From: Gemmatimonadota bacterium
GTDB taxonomy: Bacteria > Gemmatimonadota > Gemmatimonadetes > Longimicrobiales > Gaopeijiaceae
NCBI GenBank assembly: GCA_016873995.1
Contig: VGVR01000010.1
Location: 27,716-91,715, forward strand
DNA: 64,000 bases
Reading direction: 5' to 3'
A program made the translations under genes and the position numbers. How positions within the stretch are numbered: position 1 is the first letter of the stretch; each line of letters opens with the position of its first letter. A model generated the notes under the pieces. That model did not search any database and was not told the origin of the DNA. It saw only the letters and a program-made list of their open reading frames with translations. Positions 28,929-38,593 of this stretch are shown here, piece after piece.

Positions 28929-30439
28929 GGGACCAACGCTCCGAGGCCGGCCACGCTCGCCCGTGCGAAGTCGAGCGCGGCGCTCGGGAAGAGGCCGGTA
29001 TAGAGGACGAGTGCGACGCTGACGATCAGCGCCAGCTGCATGGGGAGCGGGGCGACCACGAGCGCATGCTGGTCCGGCTTGGCCGGGTTCTTCATCCACA
29101 TGAACCAGGCGATGCGCAGGTAGTACCAGTACGACGCAACGGTCGCCAGCACGAGGATGACGGCGAGCCTCCACTGCTCGGCGTCGGCCGCGCCCTGGAG
29201 CAGATAGATCTTCCCCATGAAGCCGCCCGTGCCGGGGAAGCCTGCGAGCGAGAGCAGGAAGATGGTGAGCGAGACGCCGAGCAACGGCTGGGCCCACCCG
29301 AACCCGGCGTAGTCCTCGACCTGGAGTCGCTCCTCCGCCTGGTGCGCCACGCCGATGACGATCGCGAACGCGCCGGTGTTCATGAGCGTGTAGACGAGCA
29401 GGTAGAAGAGCAGACCTGCCGCCGCGTTGGTGTTGGACGCGGTGATGGCCACCAGGAGATACCCTGCGTGGGCGATGCTCGAGTAGGCGAGCATGCGCTT
29501 CACGTTCGACTGCACGAGCGCCATGAGGTTCGCGGCGACCATGGTGAGCGCCGCGAGCCACCACACGATCGGATACCAGACGTCGTCGGCCTCGGGGAAC
29601 GCGACCACGATGACGCGCAGGAACGCCACGAAGGCGGCGGCCTTCACCGCCGACGACATGAACGCCGTCACCGGCGCGGGCGCGCCCTCATAGACGTCGG
29701 GCGTCCACATGTGGAACGGAACCGCGGCCACTTTGAAGCCGAACCCGATCGTGAGCATCGCGATACCGATCGCGAGCAGTCCCGGCGTTGCCGTGCCCGC
29801 GGACACCGAGGCGCCGATCGCCGCCACGTTCGTGCTGCCGGTCGCGCCGTAGACCAGCGCGATCCCGTAGAGCAGGAAACCTGTCGCGAATGCACCCAGC
29901 AGGAAGTACTTGAGCCCCGCCTCGGCCGACTTCCGGTCGCGCCGGTTGAACGCCGTGAGCGCGTAGACGCCGACCGACATGACCTCGAGGCCGAGGAAGA
30001 TGACGATCAGGTCGCGCGCGGCGGCCATGAACATCATGCCCGCGGTCGCGAGCAGGATCAGCCCGTAGAACTCACCCGCCTGCAGGCGCTGGCGGTAGAC
30101 GTACGCGAACGAGATCAGGATGGTGAGCGCCGCCGCGCCCAGCAGGATCCAGTTGGCGAAGAGCCGGAAGCGGTCGACGGCGATCATTCCGCCCGAGCCC
30201 ACCTCGTGCACCCCGTAGAGCCACCCGTTCGCGAACGCCGCGCCGAGCACGCCGAAGAGCGCCAGCCAGCCCAGGTCGGCCGCGCCGGAGAGCGTGGGGT
30301 CGCCCGTGGCGTCCTCCCCGCTCTGCCTGTGCCGCTTGGACACGCCCACGATCAGGACGCCCATTCCCCAGATGCACAGCACGATCTCGGGGAGGAGCGC
30401 CCACCAGTAGTGCACGCCGCGGCTGAAGTCGAGCTCCAT
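28925..30439 (-). CDS. nuoN: NADH-quinone oxidoreductase subunit N
   Basis: Antiporter-like proton-pumping membrane subunit of complex I, 504 aa, about 14 helices. Conserved segments include FMAAARDLIVIFLGLEVMS with the pump Glu and KYFLLGAFATGFLLYG with the Lys-bearing helix, and GFKVAAVPFHMWTPDVYEGAP. Length is normal. It starts 15 bp after the annotated nuoM stop, or would overlap it as TAATG if the nuoM frame is corrected. Confidence 0.96.
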   Translation of the reverse strand: MELDFSRGVHYWWALLPEIVLCIWGMGVLIVGVSKRHRQSGEDATGDPTLSGAADLGWLALFGVLGAAFANGWLYGVHEVGSGGMIAVDRFRLFANWILLGAAALTILISFAYVYRQRLQAGEFYGLILLATAGMMFMAAARDLIVIFLGLEVMSVGVYALTAFNRRDRKSAEAGLKYFLLGAFATGFLLYGIALVYGATGSTNVAAIGASVSAGTATPGLLAIGIAMLTIGFGFKVAAVPFHMWTPDVYEGAPAPVTAFMSSAVKAAAFVAFLRVIVVAFPEADDVWYPIVWWLAALTMVAANLMALVQSNVKRMLAYSSIAHAGYLLVAITASNTNAAAGLLFYLLVYTLMNTGAFAIVIGVAHQAEERLQVEDYAGFGWAQPLLGVSLTIFLLSLAGFPGTGGFMGKIYLLQGAADAEQWRLAVILVLATVASYWYYLRIAWFMWMKNPAKPDQHALVVAPLPMQLALIVSVALVLYTGLFPSAALDFARASVAGLGALVP

Positions 30440-30454
30440 TACTGGGCGCGCTCC

Positions 30455-32101
30455 TCAGTCGCGTCGGGCACGTCGTCGCCGGCTGTCGACGCGGCGTCTG
30501 CGGTCTCGTCGAGGGGGGGGCGTGGAGCTGGCTTCCACCGTCTCGTCGAGCGACTGCGGCGTCTGGGGCTCGGCCGAGGCCGACACCTGCGCCCCCGCGG
30601 ACTCCACCCGCTCGATCACCGCCCGCACGCTCGGCTCCATGCGCTCCAGGAACGGCGTGGGGTTCCAGCCGATCCAGATCATGAGCGCGCAGAGCGGCGC
30701 CAGGATCGCGAGCTCGCGACCGGAGGCGTCTTCCACCTCGCGGTTCTCGTCGGTCGCGAGCTGGTTGAAGAAGACCTTCTGCACCATCGGCAGCATGTAG
30801 TAGGCGGCGAAGATCACGCCCAGGGTCGCGAGAATCGCGATCGTCGGATGCGTCTCGAACGTGCCCAGGAGCGCGAGGAACTCGCCCACGAACCCGCTCG
30901 TCCCGGGCAGCCCGATCGAGGCGAGCGCGGTGATCACGAACGCGGTCGCGAGCCAGGGCGCCACGCGCGCGAGCCCGCCGAAGTCGTCGATCTTCCGCGT
31001 GTGCCTGCGCTCGTACAGCATCCCGAGCAGGAGGAAGAGGGCGCCCGTGGAGAGGCCGTGCGAGATCATCACGATGAGCCCGCCCTGCAGCCCGTTCACC
31101 GTCAGCGCGAAGATGCCGAGCACCACGAAGCCCATGTGCGCGACCGACGTGTACGCGACCAGCTTCTTCGCGTCCGGCTGCACGGCCGCGACCCACGCCG
31201 TGTACAGGATCCCGACCAGGCCGAGCACCAGCATGGTCGTGACCACCGTCGGGTGCTGCGACGCAGCCGGGAAGAACGGGAGCAGGAAGCGCAGGAACCC
31301 GTACGTGCCCATCTTCAGCAGCACCGCGGCCAGGATCACCGAGCCGGGCGTGGGCGCCTCGACGTGCGCGTCCGGGAGCCAGGTGTGCAGCGGGAAGACC
31401 GGCACCTTCACCGAGAAGGCGAGCGCAAACGCGGTGAAGAGCCAGAGCTGCTCGGTCATGCTCAGCGGCACCAGCAGGAAGTCCTCGTACGAGAACGTCG
31501 GCGCGCCCAGGAGGCCTTTGGCGCGCCAGAACAGGTACAGGATCCCGACCAGCATCAGCAGGGATCCGAACGCGGTGTAGAGGAAGAACTTGATGGCCGC
31601 GTAAATGCGTCGCTCGCCGCCCCAAATGCCCACGATGAAGTACATGGGCACGAGTGTGAGCTCGAAGAACACGTAGAAGAGGAAGACGTCCGTGGCGACG
31701 AAGACGCCGACCACGCCCGCCTCGAGCAGGAGCATGAGCGCGTAGAACGCCCGCTCGCGCGACTGGATGTAGTTGAACGAGCCCAGGATCGCGAGCGAGG
31801 TCGAGAGCGTGGTCAGGATCACCATGAAGAGGCTGATCCCGTCGACGCCGAGCGAGTAGCTCACACCCCACGATTCGATCCACGGGGCCGAGCTCGTCAT
31901 CTGGAAGTCGGCGCTCGCCGGGTCGAACGCGAACCAGAGGCCGAGCGAGAGCACGAGCACGCCGAGCGACCACCAGAACGCCACCGTCTTGGCGCGCTCC
32001 TCCTCGGCCCAGAGCACCAGGCCCATGCCGAGCACCGGGAGCCACACGAGCGCGTGCAGCACCCAGTTCGCGTAGCCGATCGAGTCGAGGAGTGCGGTCA
32101 C
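30455..32101 (-). CDS. nuoM: NADH-quinone oxidoreductase subunit M
   Basis: Antiporter-like proton-pumping subunit, 548 aa as sequenced, about 14 helices. Conserved regions include YVFFELTLVPMYFIVGIWGG with the pump Glu, and FAFSVKVPVFPLHTWLPDAH. The last residues are suspicious: a run of eight C (G8 at 30513-30520 on the plus strand) leads into an Arg-rich tail. Dropping one base there gives an acidic tail (LDETADAAST, then EERAQ) that repeats the upstream LDETVEASST and stops as TAA overlapping the nuoN ATG. The functional membrane part is unaffected either way. Confidence 0.94.
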   Translation of the reverse strand: MTALLDSIGYANWVLHALVWLPVLGMGLVLWAEEERAKTVAFWWSLGVLVLSLGLWFAFDPASADFQMTSSAPWIESWGVSYSLGVDGISLFMVILTTLSTSLAILGSFNYIQSRERAFYALMLLLEAGVVGVFVATDVFLFYVFFELTLVPMYFIVGIWGGERRIYAAIKFFLYTAFGSLLMLVGILYLFWRAKGLLGAPTFSYEDFLLVPLSMTEQLWLFTAFALAFSVKVPVFPLHTWLPDAHVEAPTPGSVILAAVLLKMGTYGFLRFLLPFFPAASQHPTVVTTMLVLGLVGILYTAWVAAVQPDAKKLVAYTSVAHMGFVVLGIFALTVNGLQGGLIVMISHGLSTGALFLLLGMLYERRHTRKIDDFGGLARVAPWLATAFVITALASIGLPGTSGFVGEFLALLGTFETHPTIAILATLGVIFAAYYMLPMVQKVFFNQLATDENREVEDASGRELAILAPLCALMIWIGWNPTPFLERMEPSVRAVIERVESAGAQVSASAEPQTPQSLDETVEASSTPPPRRDRRRRVDSRRRRARRD

Positions 32102-32110
32102 CGTCGCCGC

Positions 32111-34324
32111 CTAGAAGACCGAGACGCCGAGGATGACGAGCACACCCAGCGTGAGCACGAATGCGTACGTGCTCACGTTGCCCGTCTGGAACATGCTCAC
32201 GCCCCACCCGACACCCTTCGACACCCAGCCGACGGCGTTGACGGTTCCGTCGATGATGGTCGCGTCGATCACGCGCCAGCAGAACTGGGACGCGCGCACG
32301 ATGGGTTGGACGACGATCCAGTTGTAGAGCTCGTCCACGTAGTACTTGTTGTAGAGCACATTGGCGAAGCCGGTCGGCGCGGGCGCGTCGTGGGCGGGCA
32401 CCGTCTTCTGCGCGCCGACCACCTTGAACGCGGCGGCGACCACCGCGGCGGCCGCGAGGAACGAGATGGCCGCCCAGGCCACTTCCCCACCGCCCACGGG
32501 TGCGGCGTGCGCCACCTCGCCGAGGTGCTCGAGCTGCACCTCATGGGCGCCCGCCGTGACGGGCTCCAGCCAGTGGTGCAGCCACTCGCTCATGGGAAGC
32601 GCGCCGCCCAGCCCCAGGAACGAGGTGCGCAGCGCCTCGGGCACGTTGATCCAGCCGCCGAACACGGAGAGCACCGCGAGCACGGCGAGCGGCACCCACA
32701 TGACGGCGGGCGCCTCGTGCAGGTGCTTCGCTTCTTCGGCGCCCGTCCGATTTGAGCCGTGGAACGTCATCACCATCATGCGCGTCATGTAGAACGCGGT
32801 CAGCATCGCCGCGGCGAGCGCGGTCATCCAGAAGAGCGTGTAGAGGAGCGGGTACGGTGCGTTCACCGCCCCGCCGAACGCCGCCACCTGCCAGATGATC
32901 TCGTCCTTGGAGAAGAACCCGGCGAGCGGCCAGATCCCCGCGATCGCGAGCGTACCGATCCACATGGTGATCCACGTGATCGGCATGTGCGCGCGCAGGC
33001 CGCCCATGTTCCGCATGTCCTGCGGGTCGTCGTGCTTGTGCGTGTGGTGATAAGCGTGGTGCATCGAGTGGATGACCGCGCCCGACCCGAGGAACAGGAG
33101 CGCCTTGAAGAACGCGTGCGTCATCAGGTGGAAGACGCCCGCCGCGTACGCGCCCACGCCGACGCCCACGAACATGTAGCCGAGCTGGGACACGGTGGAG
33201 TACGCGAGCACCTTCTTGATGTCGTACTGCTGCAGGGCGATGGTCGCCGCGAAGAGCGCGGTGAGCACACCGACGCCCGCTACGGTCGCGCTGCCGACGG
33301 GCGAGAGCGCGAAGAGCACGGAGGAGCGCGCCACCAGGTAGACGCCCGCGGTGACCATGGTCGCCGCGTGGATGAGCGCGGAGACGGGCGTCGGGCCCGC
33401 CATGGCATCCGGGAGCCACACGTAGAGGGGGATCTGCGCGCTCTTGCCCGCGGCCCCGAGGAAGAAGAAGAGCGTGATCGCGGTGACGAGACCGCCGCCG
33501 TACACGAGCGACGTGGTCAACTGCGCATCGGCGAAGATCGGGACGAAGTCGAGCGTGCCGAACGTCGCATAGAGCAGGAACATCGCGACCAGGAAGCCGA
33601 AGTCGCCGATGCGGTTGACGATGAACGCCTTCTTGCCGGCGTCCGACTTCTCCTTGTCGCCGAACCAGAACCCGATCAAGAGATACGAGCAGAGCCCGAC
33701 GCCCTCCCACCCCACGAACATGAGGGCATAGCTCGCGCCCATCACGAGCACGAGCATGAAGAACACGAACAGGTTCAGGTACGCGAAGTAGCGCGGATAT
33801 CCGGCGTCGTCACGCATGTAGCCGACGCTGAACACGTGGATCAGGAAACCGACGCCCGTGACGATCATCATCATCAGGAGCGAGAGCTGATCCAGCTGGA
33901 GCGCCGCGTCGACCGTGAACGTGCCCGTGGCCATCCAGGTCCAGTAATGGACGACCACCGGCTCCTCGAGCGACGCTCCCAGCGCGCGCGAGAAGTTCAC
34001 CAGCGTGATCAGGAACGCGAGACCCAGCACCCCGGGCCCGATGAGGCTCGGCAGCGTGTGCGTGAGCGGACGCTGAGCGCGCTCGCCCAGGTCGAGCTCC
34101 CCGCCGGCGCGCACCGCGTCCGCGGACTTCTTGCCGTGCGCGAGCGCCAGAGCCCCGTTCGCCAGGAACCCGAGCAGCGGCAGCAGCACGATCATCCCGG
34201 GGAGGAACGGAGTGAACGCGCCACCACTCTCGCCGGCAGGCGCACCGCCCTGGGCAGCGACGGACGCCGGGAGCGCCAGCGCCGCGAGCGCCGCGACGAG
34301 CGAAGGCCGGAGCGCGAGCGTCAT
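32111..34324 (-). CDS. nuoL: NADH-quinone oxidoreductase subunit L
   Basis: Largest antiporter-like subunit with the long lateral helix, 737 aa, longer than the roughly 610-650 aa usual for the family. Family blocks: FVGWEGVGLCSYLLIGFWF with the pump Glu, SAQIPLYVWLPDAMAGPTPVSALIHAATMVTAGVYL in two parts, and LGYMFVGVGVGAY. An extra N-terminal segment resembles a cleavable signal peptide (PASVAAQGG), and a His-rich insert (YHHTHKHDD) is present. It starts 4 bp after nuoK. Confidence 0.96.
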   Translation of the reverse strand: MTLALRPSLVAALAALALPASVAAQGGAPAGESGGAFTPFLPGMIVLLPLLGFLANGALALAHGKKSADAVRAGGELDLGERAQRPLTHTLPSLIGPGVLGLAFLITLVNFSRALGASLEEPVVVHYWTWMATGTFTVDAALQLDQLSLLMMMIVTGVGFLIHVFSVGYMRDDAGYPRYFAYLNLFVFFMLVLVMGASYALMFVGWEGVGLCSYLLIGFWFGDKEKSDAGKKAFIVNRIGDFGFLVAMFLLYATFGTLDFVPIFADAQLTTSLVYGGGLVTAITLFFFLGAAGKSAQIPLYVWLPDAMAGPTPVSALIHAATMVTAGVYLVARSSVLFALSPVGSATVAGVGVLTALFAATIALQQYDIKKVLAYSTVSQLGYMFVGVGVGAYAAGVFHLMTHAFFKALLFLGSGAVIHSMHHAYHHTHKHDDPQDMRNMGGLRAHMPITWITMWIGTLAIAGIWPLAGFFSKDEIIWQVAAFGGAVNAPYPLLYTLFWMTALAAAMLTAFYMTRMMVMTFHGSNRTGAEEAKHLHEAPAVMWVPLAVLAVLSVFGGWINVPEALRTSFLGLGGALPMSEWLHHWLEPVTAGAHEVQLEHLGEVAHAAPVGGGEVAWAAISFLAAAAVVAAAFKVVGAQKTVPAHDAPAPTGFANVLYNKYYVDELYNWIVVQPIVRASQFCWRVIDATIIDGTVNAVGWVSKGVGWGVSMFQTGNVSTYAFVLTLGVLVILGVSVF

Positions 34325-34328
34325 CGGG

Positions 34329-34622
34329 CTACCACTTCAACAAGTTGAAGGAGCCCACGTCGACGCTCTCGTAGTGCCGGAAAATCGAGATGATGATCGC
34401 GAGGCCCACGGCCGCCTCTGCTGCGGCGACCGTCATCACGAAGAAGACGAAGATCTGCCCGTCGATCCCGAACAGGTTCGAGAACGCGACGAACGCCACG
34501 TTCACGGCGTTCAGCTGCAGCTCGATGCAGAGGAACATGATGATGGCGTTGCGACGGACGAGCACGCCGAAGGTGCCGATCACGAAGAGGATCGCGCTCA
34601 GGACGATGGCCTCTGTGATCAC
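34329..34622 (-). CDS. nuoK: NADH-quinone oxidoreductase subunit K
   Basis: 97-aa three-helix membrane subunit. It contains the conserved Glu-bearing helices: [19 protein letters not shown] and [18 protein letters not shown] 34622 overlaps the nuoJ stop by 4 bp (ATGA). Standard length and position. Confidence 0.96.
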   Translation of the reverse strand: MITEAIVLSAILFVIGTFGVLVRRNAIIMFLCIELQLNAVNVAFVAFSNLFGIDGQIFVFFVMTVAAAEAAVGLAIIISIFRHYESVDVGSFNLLKW

Positions 34623-35137
34623 GCGTCGCTCCGCTTGGCGAGCACCACTGCGCCCACGATCGCGACCAGCAGCAGGATCCCCGTGATCTCGAACGGCACC
34701 ACGTACGTCGTGTAGAGCGGACGGGCGATCGCGCCCACCGCGCCGTACTCGGCAGTCGCCGCCGCGATCGCCTCCGCACCCGCGCCCGTGGCCGCCACGT
34801 CGGCGCCACGCAGCTGGAGCGCGAGCATGCCGGCCATGGCTCCGCCGACGCCCGCCGCAACCACCGCGAACGCCCCGCCCTTCAGGTCGCGCTGCGCCTC
34901 GTGTCCGAGGTTGAGCAGCATGATGACGAACAGGAAGAGCACCATGATCGCCCCGGCGTAGACGATCACCTGGACGGCGGCGAGGAAGTGCGCCTCCATG
35001 AGCACGAACGTCCCGGCGATCGCGGCGAGCGTGGTCACCATGAACAGGAGGCTCCCCACGGGGCTCCGCGAGATGACGACGCCGATGGCCGCGCCGATGG
35101 CGATGCCGGCGAAGACGTAAAAGAGCACGGTGGTCAT
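34619..35137 (-). CDS. nuoJ: NADH-quinone oxidoreductase subunit J
   Basis: 172-aa five-helix membrane subunit. [21 protein letters not shown] is the conserved helix with the pi-bulge involved in coupling quinone reduction to pumping. The C terminus ends in [21 protein letters not shown], typical of the family. It starts 4 bp after nuoI. Confidence 0.95.
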   Translation of the reverse strand: MTTVLFYVFAGIAIGAAIGVVISRSPVGSLLFMVTTLAAIAGTFVLMEAHFLAAVQVIVYAGAIMVLFLFVIMLLNLGHEAQRDLKGGAFAVVAAGVGGAMAGMLALQLRGADVAATGAGAEAIAAATAEYGAVGAIARPLYTTYVVPFEITGILLLVAIVGAVVLAKRSDA

Positions 35138-35141
35138 TCGG

Positions 35142-35642
35142 CTACTCGCCTGTCGGATCCGAAGGATCCCACAGGTTGGTCACCGGATGGTCCTGCTCCA
35201 TCAGGCGGTCGAGATCGTAGACGAAGCGCGCCCGCGTGTATTCGGCGTTCTCGAAGTGCTGGCCGACGTGGATCGCTTCGACCGGGCATACCTCCTGACA
35301 CATCCCGCAGAAGATGCAGCGAAACTCGTCGATCTCGTACACGATCGGGTAGCGATTCCCCTGATCGTCCTCGCCGCCGACGAGCCGGATGCAGTTCGCC
35401 GGGCACACCGTCGGACAGAGACCGCAGGCCACGCACTTGGGGCGTCCGTCCGCATGCGTCTCCATGACGTGCGTGCCGCGCCAGCGCGGGTGCAGCTCCG
35501 TCTGCTCCTCCGGGTACTGCTGCGTCACCTTCACCGGGTTCACCATGTGCCGGAAGGTGAGCGCCATGCCGGAGAGCGCAGCGCGCAGGTACGAGGTCGA
35601 CTCGGGCTGAGGGCGATGCATGACCTTCACGCCGATTGCCAT
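35142..35642 (-). CDS. nuoI: NADH-quinone oxidoreductase subunit I
   Basis: 166-aa peripheral-arm subunit carrying two [4Fe-4S] clusters (N6a and N6b), seen as CVACGLCPTVCPANCI and CIFCGMCQEVCPVEAI. The N-terminal segment LSGMALTFRHMVNPVKVTQQ is the membrane-anchoring amphipathic helix. It starts 3 bp after nuoH. Confidence 0.97.
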   Translation of the reverse strand: MAIGVKVMHRPQPESTSYLRAALSGMALTFRHMVNPVKVTQQYPEEQTELHPRWRGTHVMETHADGRPKCVACGLCPTVCPANCIRLVGGEDDQGNRYPIVYEIDEFRCIFCGMCQEVCPVEAIHVGQHFENAEYTRARFVYDLDRLMEQDHPVTNLWDPSDPTGE

Positions 35643-35645
35643 GGG

Positions 35646-36932
35646 CTACCTCCCCGCCCTGGCGACCGCGCCGGGAATCGTCTTGACCTCGACGCGCTGC
35701 GCGCGCTGGGCGGCGGCGCCCGCGATGGTGCGGCCGCGGTCGAGGAAGAACACGAAGGCCACCGTGGCCGCTCCGCTCACGGCGGTGAGCGCGAGACCGT
35801 ACCCGAAGCCCCACGTCATGCCGATGGTGTCGAGCGTGAGGATCGTGCCCGCGATGAGCATCATGTACGCGAGCGCGGTCGGGAGCATGACCTTCCAGCC
35901 GAGCGACATCACCTGGTCGTACCGGAAGCGCGGGAGCGTCCAGCGCACCCAGATGTAGAGCACGAGGAACAACGCCGTCTTGGCGCCGAACCCGGCGAAC
36001 GTGAGCAGCGTCTTCCACCAGGCCGGGTTGGCGAGAATCACGCTGCCGTCCGCGGCGAACCCGGAGATGAGCTGGCCCTGGTACCAGAACGCGTCGTCCC
36101 ACGTGCCGGGCAGGTCCCAGCCCCCGAAGAAGAGCGTCGCCATCATCGCCGAGGCGGTCACCATGTGGCCGAACTCGGAGATCATGAAGGCGCTGAACTT
36201 CATGGCCGAATACTCGGTGTGGTATCCGGTGATCAGCTCGGACTCGGCCTCGGGCATGTCGAACGGGAGCCGGTTGGTCTCCGCGAAGGCCGAGATCACG
36301 AACAGGATGAACGCGAGCGAGAGCGGGAGCGCGAACCACATTCCGAGCTGCTGCTGCTTCCAGATGATCTCGGTGAGCGTCACGTTGCCGGCCAGCATGA
36401 GCACGGCGATGAGCGACAGGCCGAGCGAGACCTCGTAGCTCACCATCTGGGCCGAAGCGCGCAGACCGCCCAGGAACGCGTACTTGTTGTTGGAGGCCCA
36501 CCCGCCCAGCACCACGCCGTACACGGCGAGCGAGCTGAACGCGAGCACGTACAGGATGCCGATGGGCAGGTCCGCGATGACCATGTCGACCACGCCCCAC
36601 GGGGTCGGCAGCGGCGCCGCGAACGGGATCACCGCGAACGTCACCAGCGAAGGAACCAGCACCAGGATCGGCGCGAGGATGAAGAAGAACCTCGAGGCCG
36701 TGGCCGGAAGCGTCTCTTCCTTGATGATGTTCTTGATGCCGTCCGCGATTGGCTGCAGGAGCCCGAACGGGCCCACGCGATTCGGGCCGCTCCGGTCCTG
36801 GATCCATGCGGAGACGCGGCGCTCGGCGAGGGTGGTGTACGCGACCACCACCATGACGATGCCGAAGATGATGGGCCCCTTCAGCGCCATCGCGATGAGG
36901 GCCGGAACGCCGCTGATCGGCTCCACGCTCAC
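35646..36932 (-). CDS. nuoH: NADH-quinone oxidoreductase subunit H
   Basis: Membrane subunit forming part of the quinone chamber, about 428 aa. The start GTG 36932 overlaps the nuoG stop (GTGA); GTG 36926 is an alternative, and the frame further upstream is shadow of nuoG. Hallmarks: ERRVSAWIQDRSGPNRVGP, LLQPIADGIKNIIKEE, and AETNRLPFDMPEAESELITG with the conserved acidic funnel. The C terminus is rich in Ala/Arg and slightly longer than usual. Confidence 0.95.
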   Translation of the reverse strand: MSVEPISGVPALIAMALKGPIIFGIVMVVVAYTTLAERRVSAWIQDRSGPNRVGPFGLLQPIADGIKNIIKEETLPATASRFFFILAPILVLVPSLVTFAVIPFAAPLPTPWGVVDMVIADLPIGILYVLAFSSLAVYGVVLGGWASNNKYAFLGGLRASAQMVSYEVSLGLSLIAVLMLAGNVTLTEIIWKQQQLGMWFALPLSLAFILFVISAFAETNRLPFDMPEAESELITGYHTEYSAMKFSAFMISEFGHMVTASAMMATLFFGGWDLPGTWDDAFWYQGQLISGFAADGSVILANPAWWKTLLTFAGFGAKTALFLVLYIWVRWTLPRFRYDQVMSLGWKVMLPTALAYMMLIAGTILTLDTIGMTWGFGYGLALTAVSGAATVAFVFFLDRGRTIAGAAAQRAQRVEVKTIPGAVARAGR

Positions 36933-38593
36933 GCCCCCTTCGCGCCGGAGGATACCGCAGCCCCGGAGATCATCGGCAGGGCTCCGCGCGCGCCGAGCTT
37001 CGGGTAGGCGAGGCCACCGAATGCCGGCACCGCTTCCGCGAGTGCGGCGTACGCGTCGGCCGCAGTGCGCGGCACGGCCTCGCCGGACAGCTCGCCGACC
37101 AGCGCGCCGAGCACGAGCCACGCCGGGCGTGCCATGCCGGGAGCCGTCAGCGCGGGCCAGAAGCGCTGCACCCGGCCCGCGTGGTTGGTGAACGTGCCCT
37201 CCTGCTCGGCGTGCGTGGTGACGGGGAGCACGACGTGCGCGGCGCGTGCCGCCACGGGCAGCTGCGTGCCGACATAGACGTAGAGCGCGGCTGATGCGCC
37301 GAACCTCTCGTCCTGGTCGGCGAGCGCGTCGCCCAACACGACCACGATGCCGTCGTGGGCGCGCACCTTGTCGAGCCCGCCCGTCGCGTCGTCCGCGCCC
37401 ACGCGGTGCATACCGAGCAGCTCGGCCCCCTTCACGTTGGGCGCCAAGTCCTTTCGGCGCGCGAGCGTCGGGAAGCCTTGGAGCACGATCTCCTCGGCCG
37501 AGCGGGGAGAGCGATAGACGATTTCACCGCCTCCGAGCGCGCCCACGAGCTCCGCGAGCGCGCCGAGGTCTTCGTTGGAGGCGCGCGCCGACACCACCGC
37601 CTTCACCGGTCGACCTTGGAGCTCCTTCGCGCGAGCGAGCAGGCCACCGAGCGCCTCCTTCCACGCGACCGCCTTCGACGAACCGTCCGCTTGGCGCACC
37701 AGCGGCGCCTCGATGCGGTCGCCCTCGTTCATCCACTCGTAGTCGGCGCGGCCGTAATCGCACATCCACCAGCCGTTCACGTCGAGGTTCTCACGCGGCT
37801 TCACGCGCTGCACCACGTTGTCCCGGGTGTGCAGTTCGACATTGCACCCCTGTGAGCAGCTCGCGCAGACCGAGGGCGTGTGCTCGAGGTCCCAGGCGCG
37901 CGCCTTGTGCAGGAAGGCCTTCGATACGAGCGCGCCCACCGGGCAGATGTCGACGATGTTCCCCGACCAGTGCGTTCCATCGAGTCCCTCGTCGAAGAAC
38001 GTGTCGATGACGGAGCGGTTACCGCGCTCGACTACCGTCAGGCGCTCGTCCTTTTCCACCTCGCTCATGAAGCGCACGCAGCGCGTGCACATGACGCAGC
38101 GGTCGCCGTAGAAGAGGACGTCGCCCCCGAAGTCGTCCCGGCCGAAAACCCGCTTGGGTTCGACGCCGCGGCCGTGCTCGCGGCCCTCGGCGTGCACGTA
38201 GTTCTGCAGGTCGCACTCGCCCGACATGTCGCAGATCGGACAGTCGAGCGGATGGTTCACCAGGTAGAACTCGAGCACGCCCTGCCGGTTGCCGAGCGCC
38301 TTGTCGGATACAGTCCGCACTACCTGGTTGTCGGCAACCGTGGTCACGCACCCCGGCTGCGGCTTGGGCGCGCCCTCGACCTCCACGAGGCAGAGACGGC
38401 ACATCGCAGGCGACGAAAGCCCGGGATGGTAGCAGTAGTGCGGGACCTTGGTGCCGATCGTCTTGGCGGCCTCGAGGATCGTCGTCCCCTTCGGCACCGT
38501 GACGGTCTGGCCGTCGATGGTCAGTGTGACAGTGGCGGGCGCGGGCGCAGAGGGGGCCGCCGTGGGCGCGGAGGTCGGAGGCGTCGTACTCAT
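36929..38593 (-). CDS. nuoG: NADH-quinone oxidoreductase subunit G (compact)
   Basis: Peripheral-arm iron-sulphur subunit, 554 aa, shorter than the 700-900 aa of many NuoG. The N terminus has the [2Fe-2S] set (HYCYHPGLSSPAMCRLC) and the His/Cys cluster region (CPICDMSGECDLQNYVH); CVMCTRCVRF and ICPVGAL carry [4Fe-4S] ligands, and CASCSQGCN lies near the start of the molybdopterin-fold domain. That domain is abbreviated. An Ala/Pro-rich N-terminal tail precedes the ferredoxin fold. Overlaps nuoF by 4 bp. Confidence 0.95.
   Translation of the reverse strand: MSTTPPTSAPTAAPSAPAPATVTLTIDGQTVTVPKGTTILEAAKTIGTKVPHYCYHPGLSSPAMCRLCLVEVEGAPKPQPGCVTTVADNQVVRTVSDKALGNRQGVLEFYLVNHPLDCPICDMSGECDLQNYVHAEGREHGRGVEPKRVFGRDDFGGDVLFYGDRCVMCTRCVRFMSEVEKDERLTVVERGNRSVIDTFFDEGLDGTHWSGNIVDICPVGALVSKAFLHKARAWDLEHTPSVCASCSQGCNVELHTRDNVVQRVKPRENLDVNGWWMCDYGRADYEWMNEGDRIEAPLVRQADGSSKAVAWKEALGGLLARAKELQGRPVKAVVSARASNEDLGALAELVGALGGGEIVYRSPRSAEEIVLQGFPTLARRKDLAPNVKGAELLGMHRVGADDATGGLDKVRAHDGIVVVLGDALADQDERFGASAALYVYVGTQLPVAARAAHVVLPVTTHAEQEGTFTNHAGRVQRFWPALTAPGMARPAWLVLGALVGELSGEAVPRTAADAYAALAEAVPAFGGLAYPKLGARGALPMISGAAVSSGAKGA

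Noticed and set aside
29066..34348. Very long plus-strand open frames (about 1229 and 529 codons) opposite nuoN, nuoM and nuoL
   Set aside because: They lie antisense to clear complex I genes, are rich in Arg/His/Glu as expected for GC-rich shadow frames, and have no domains or plausible starts.
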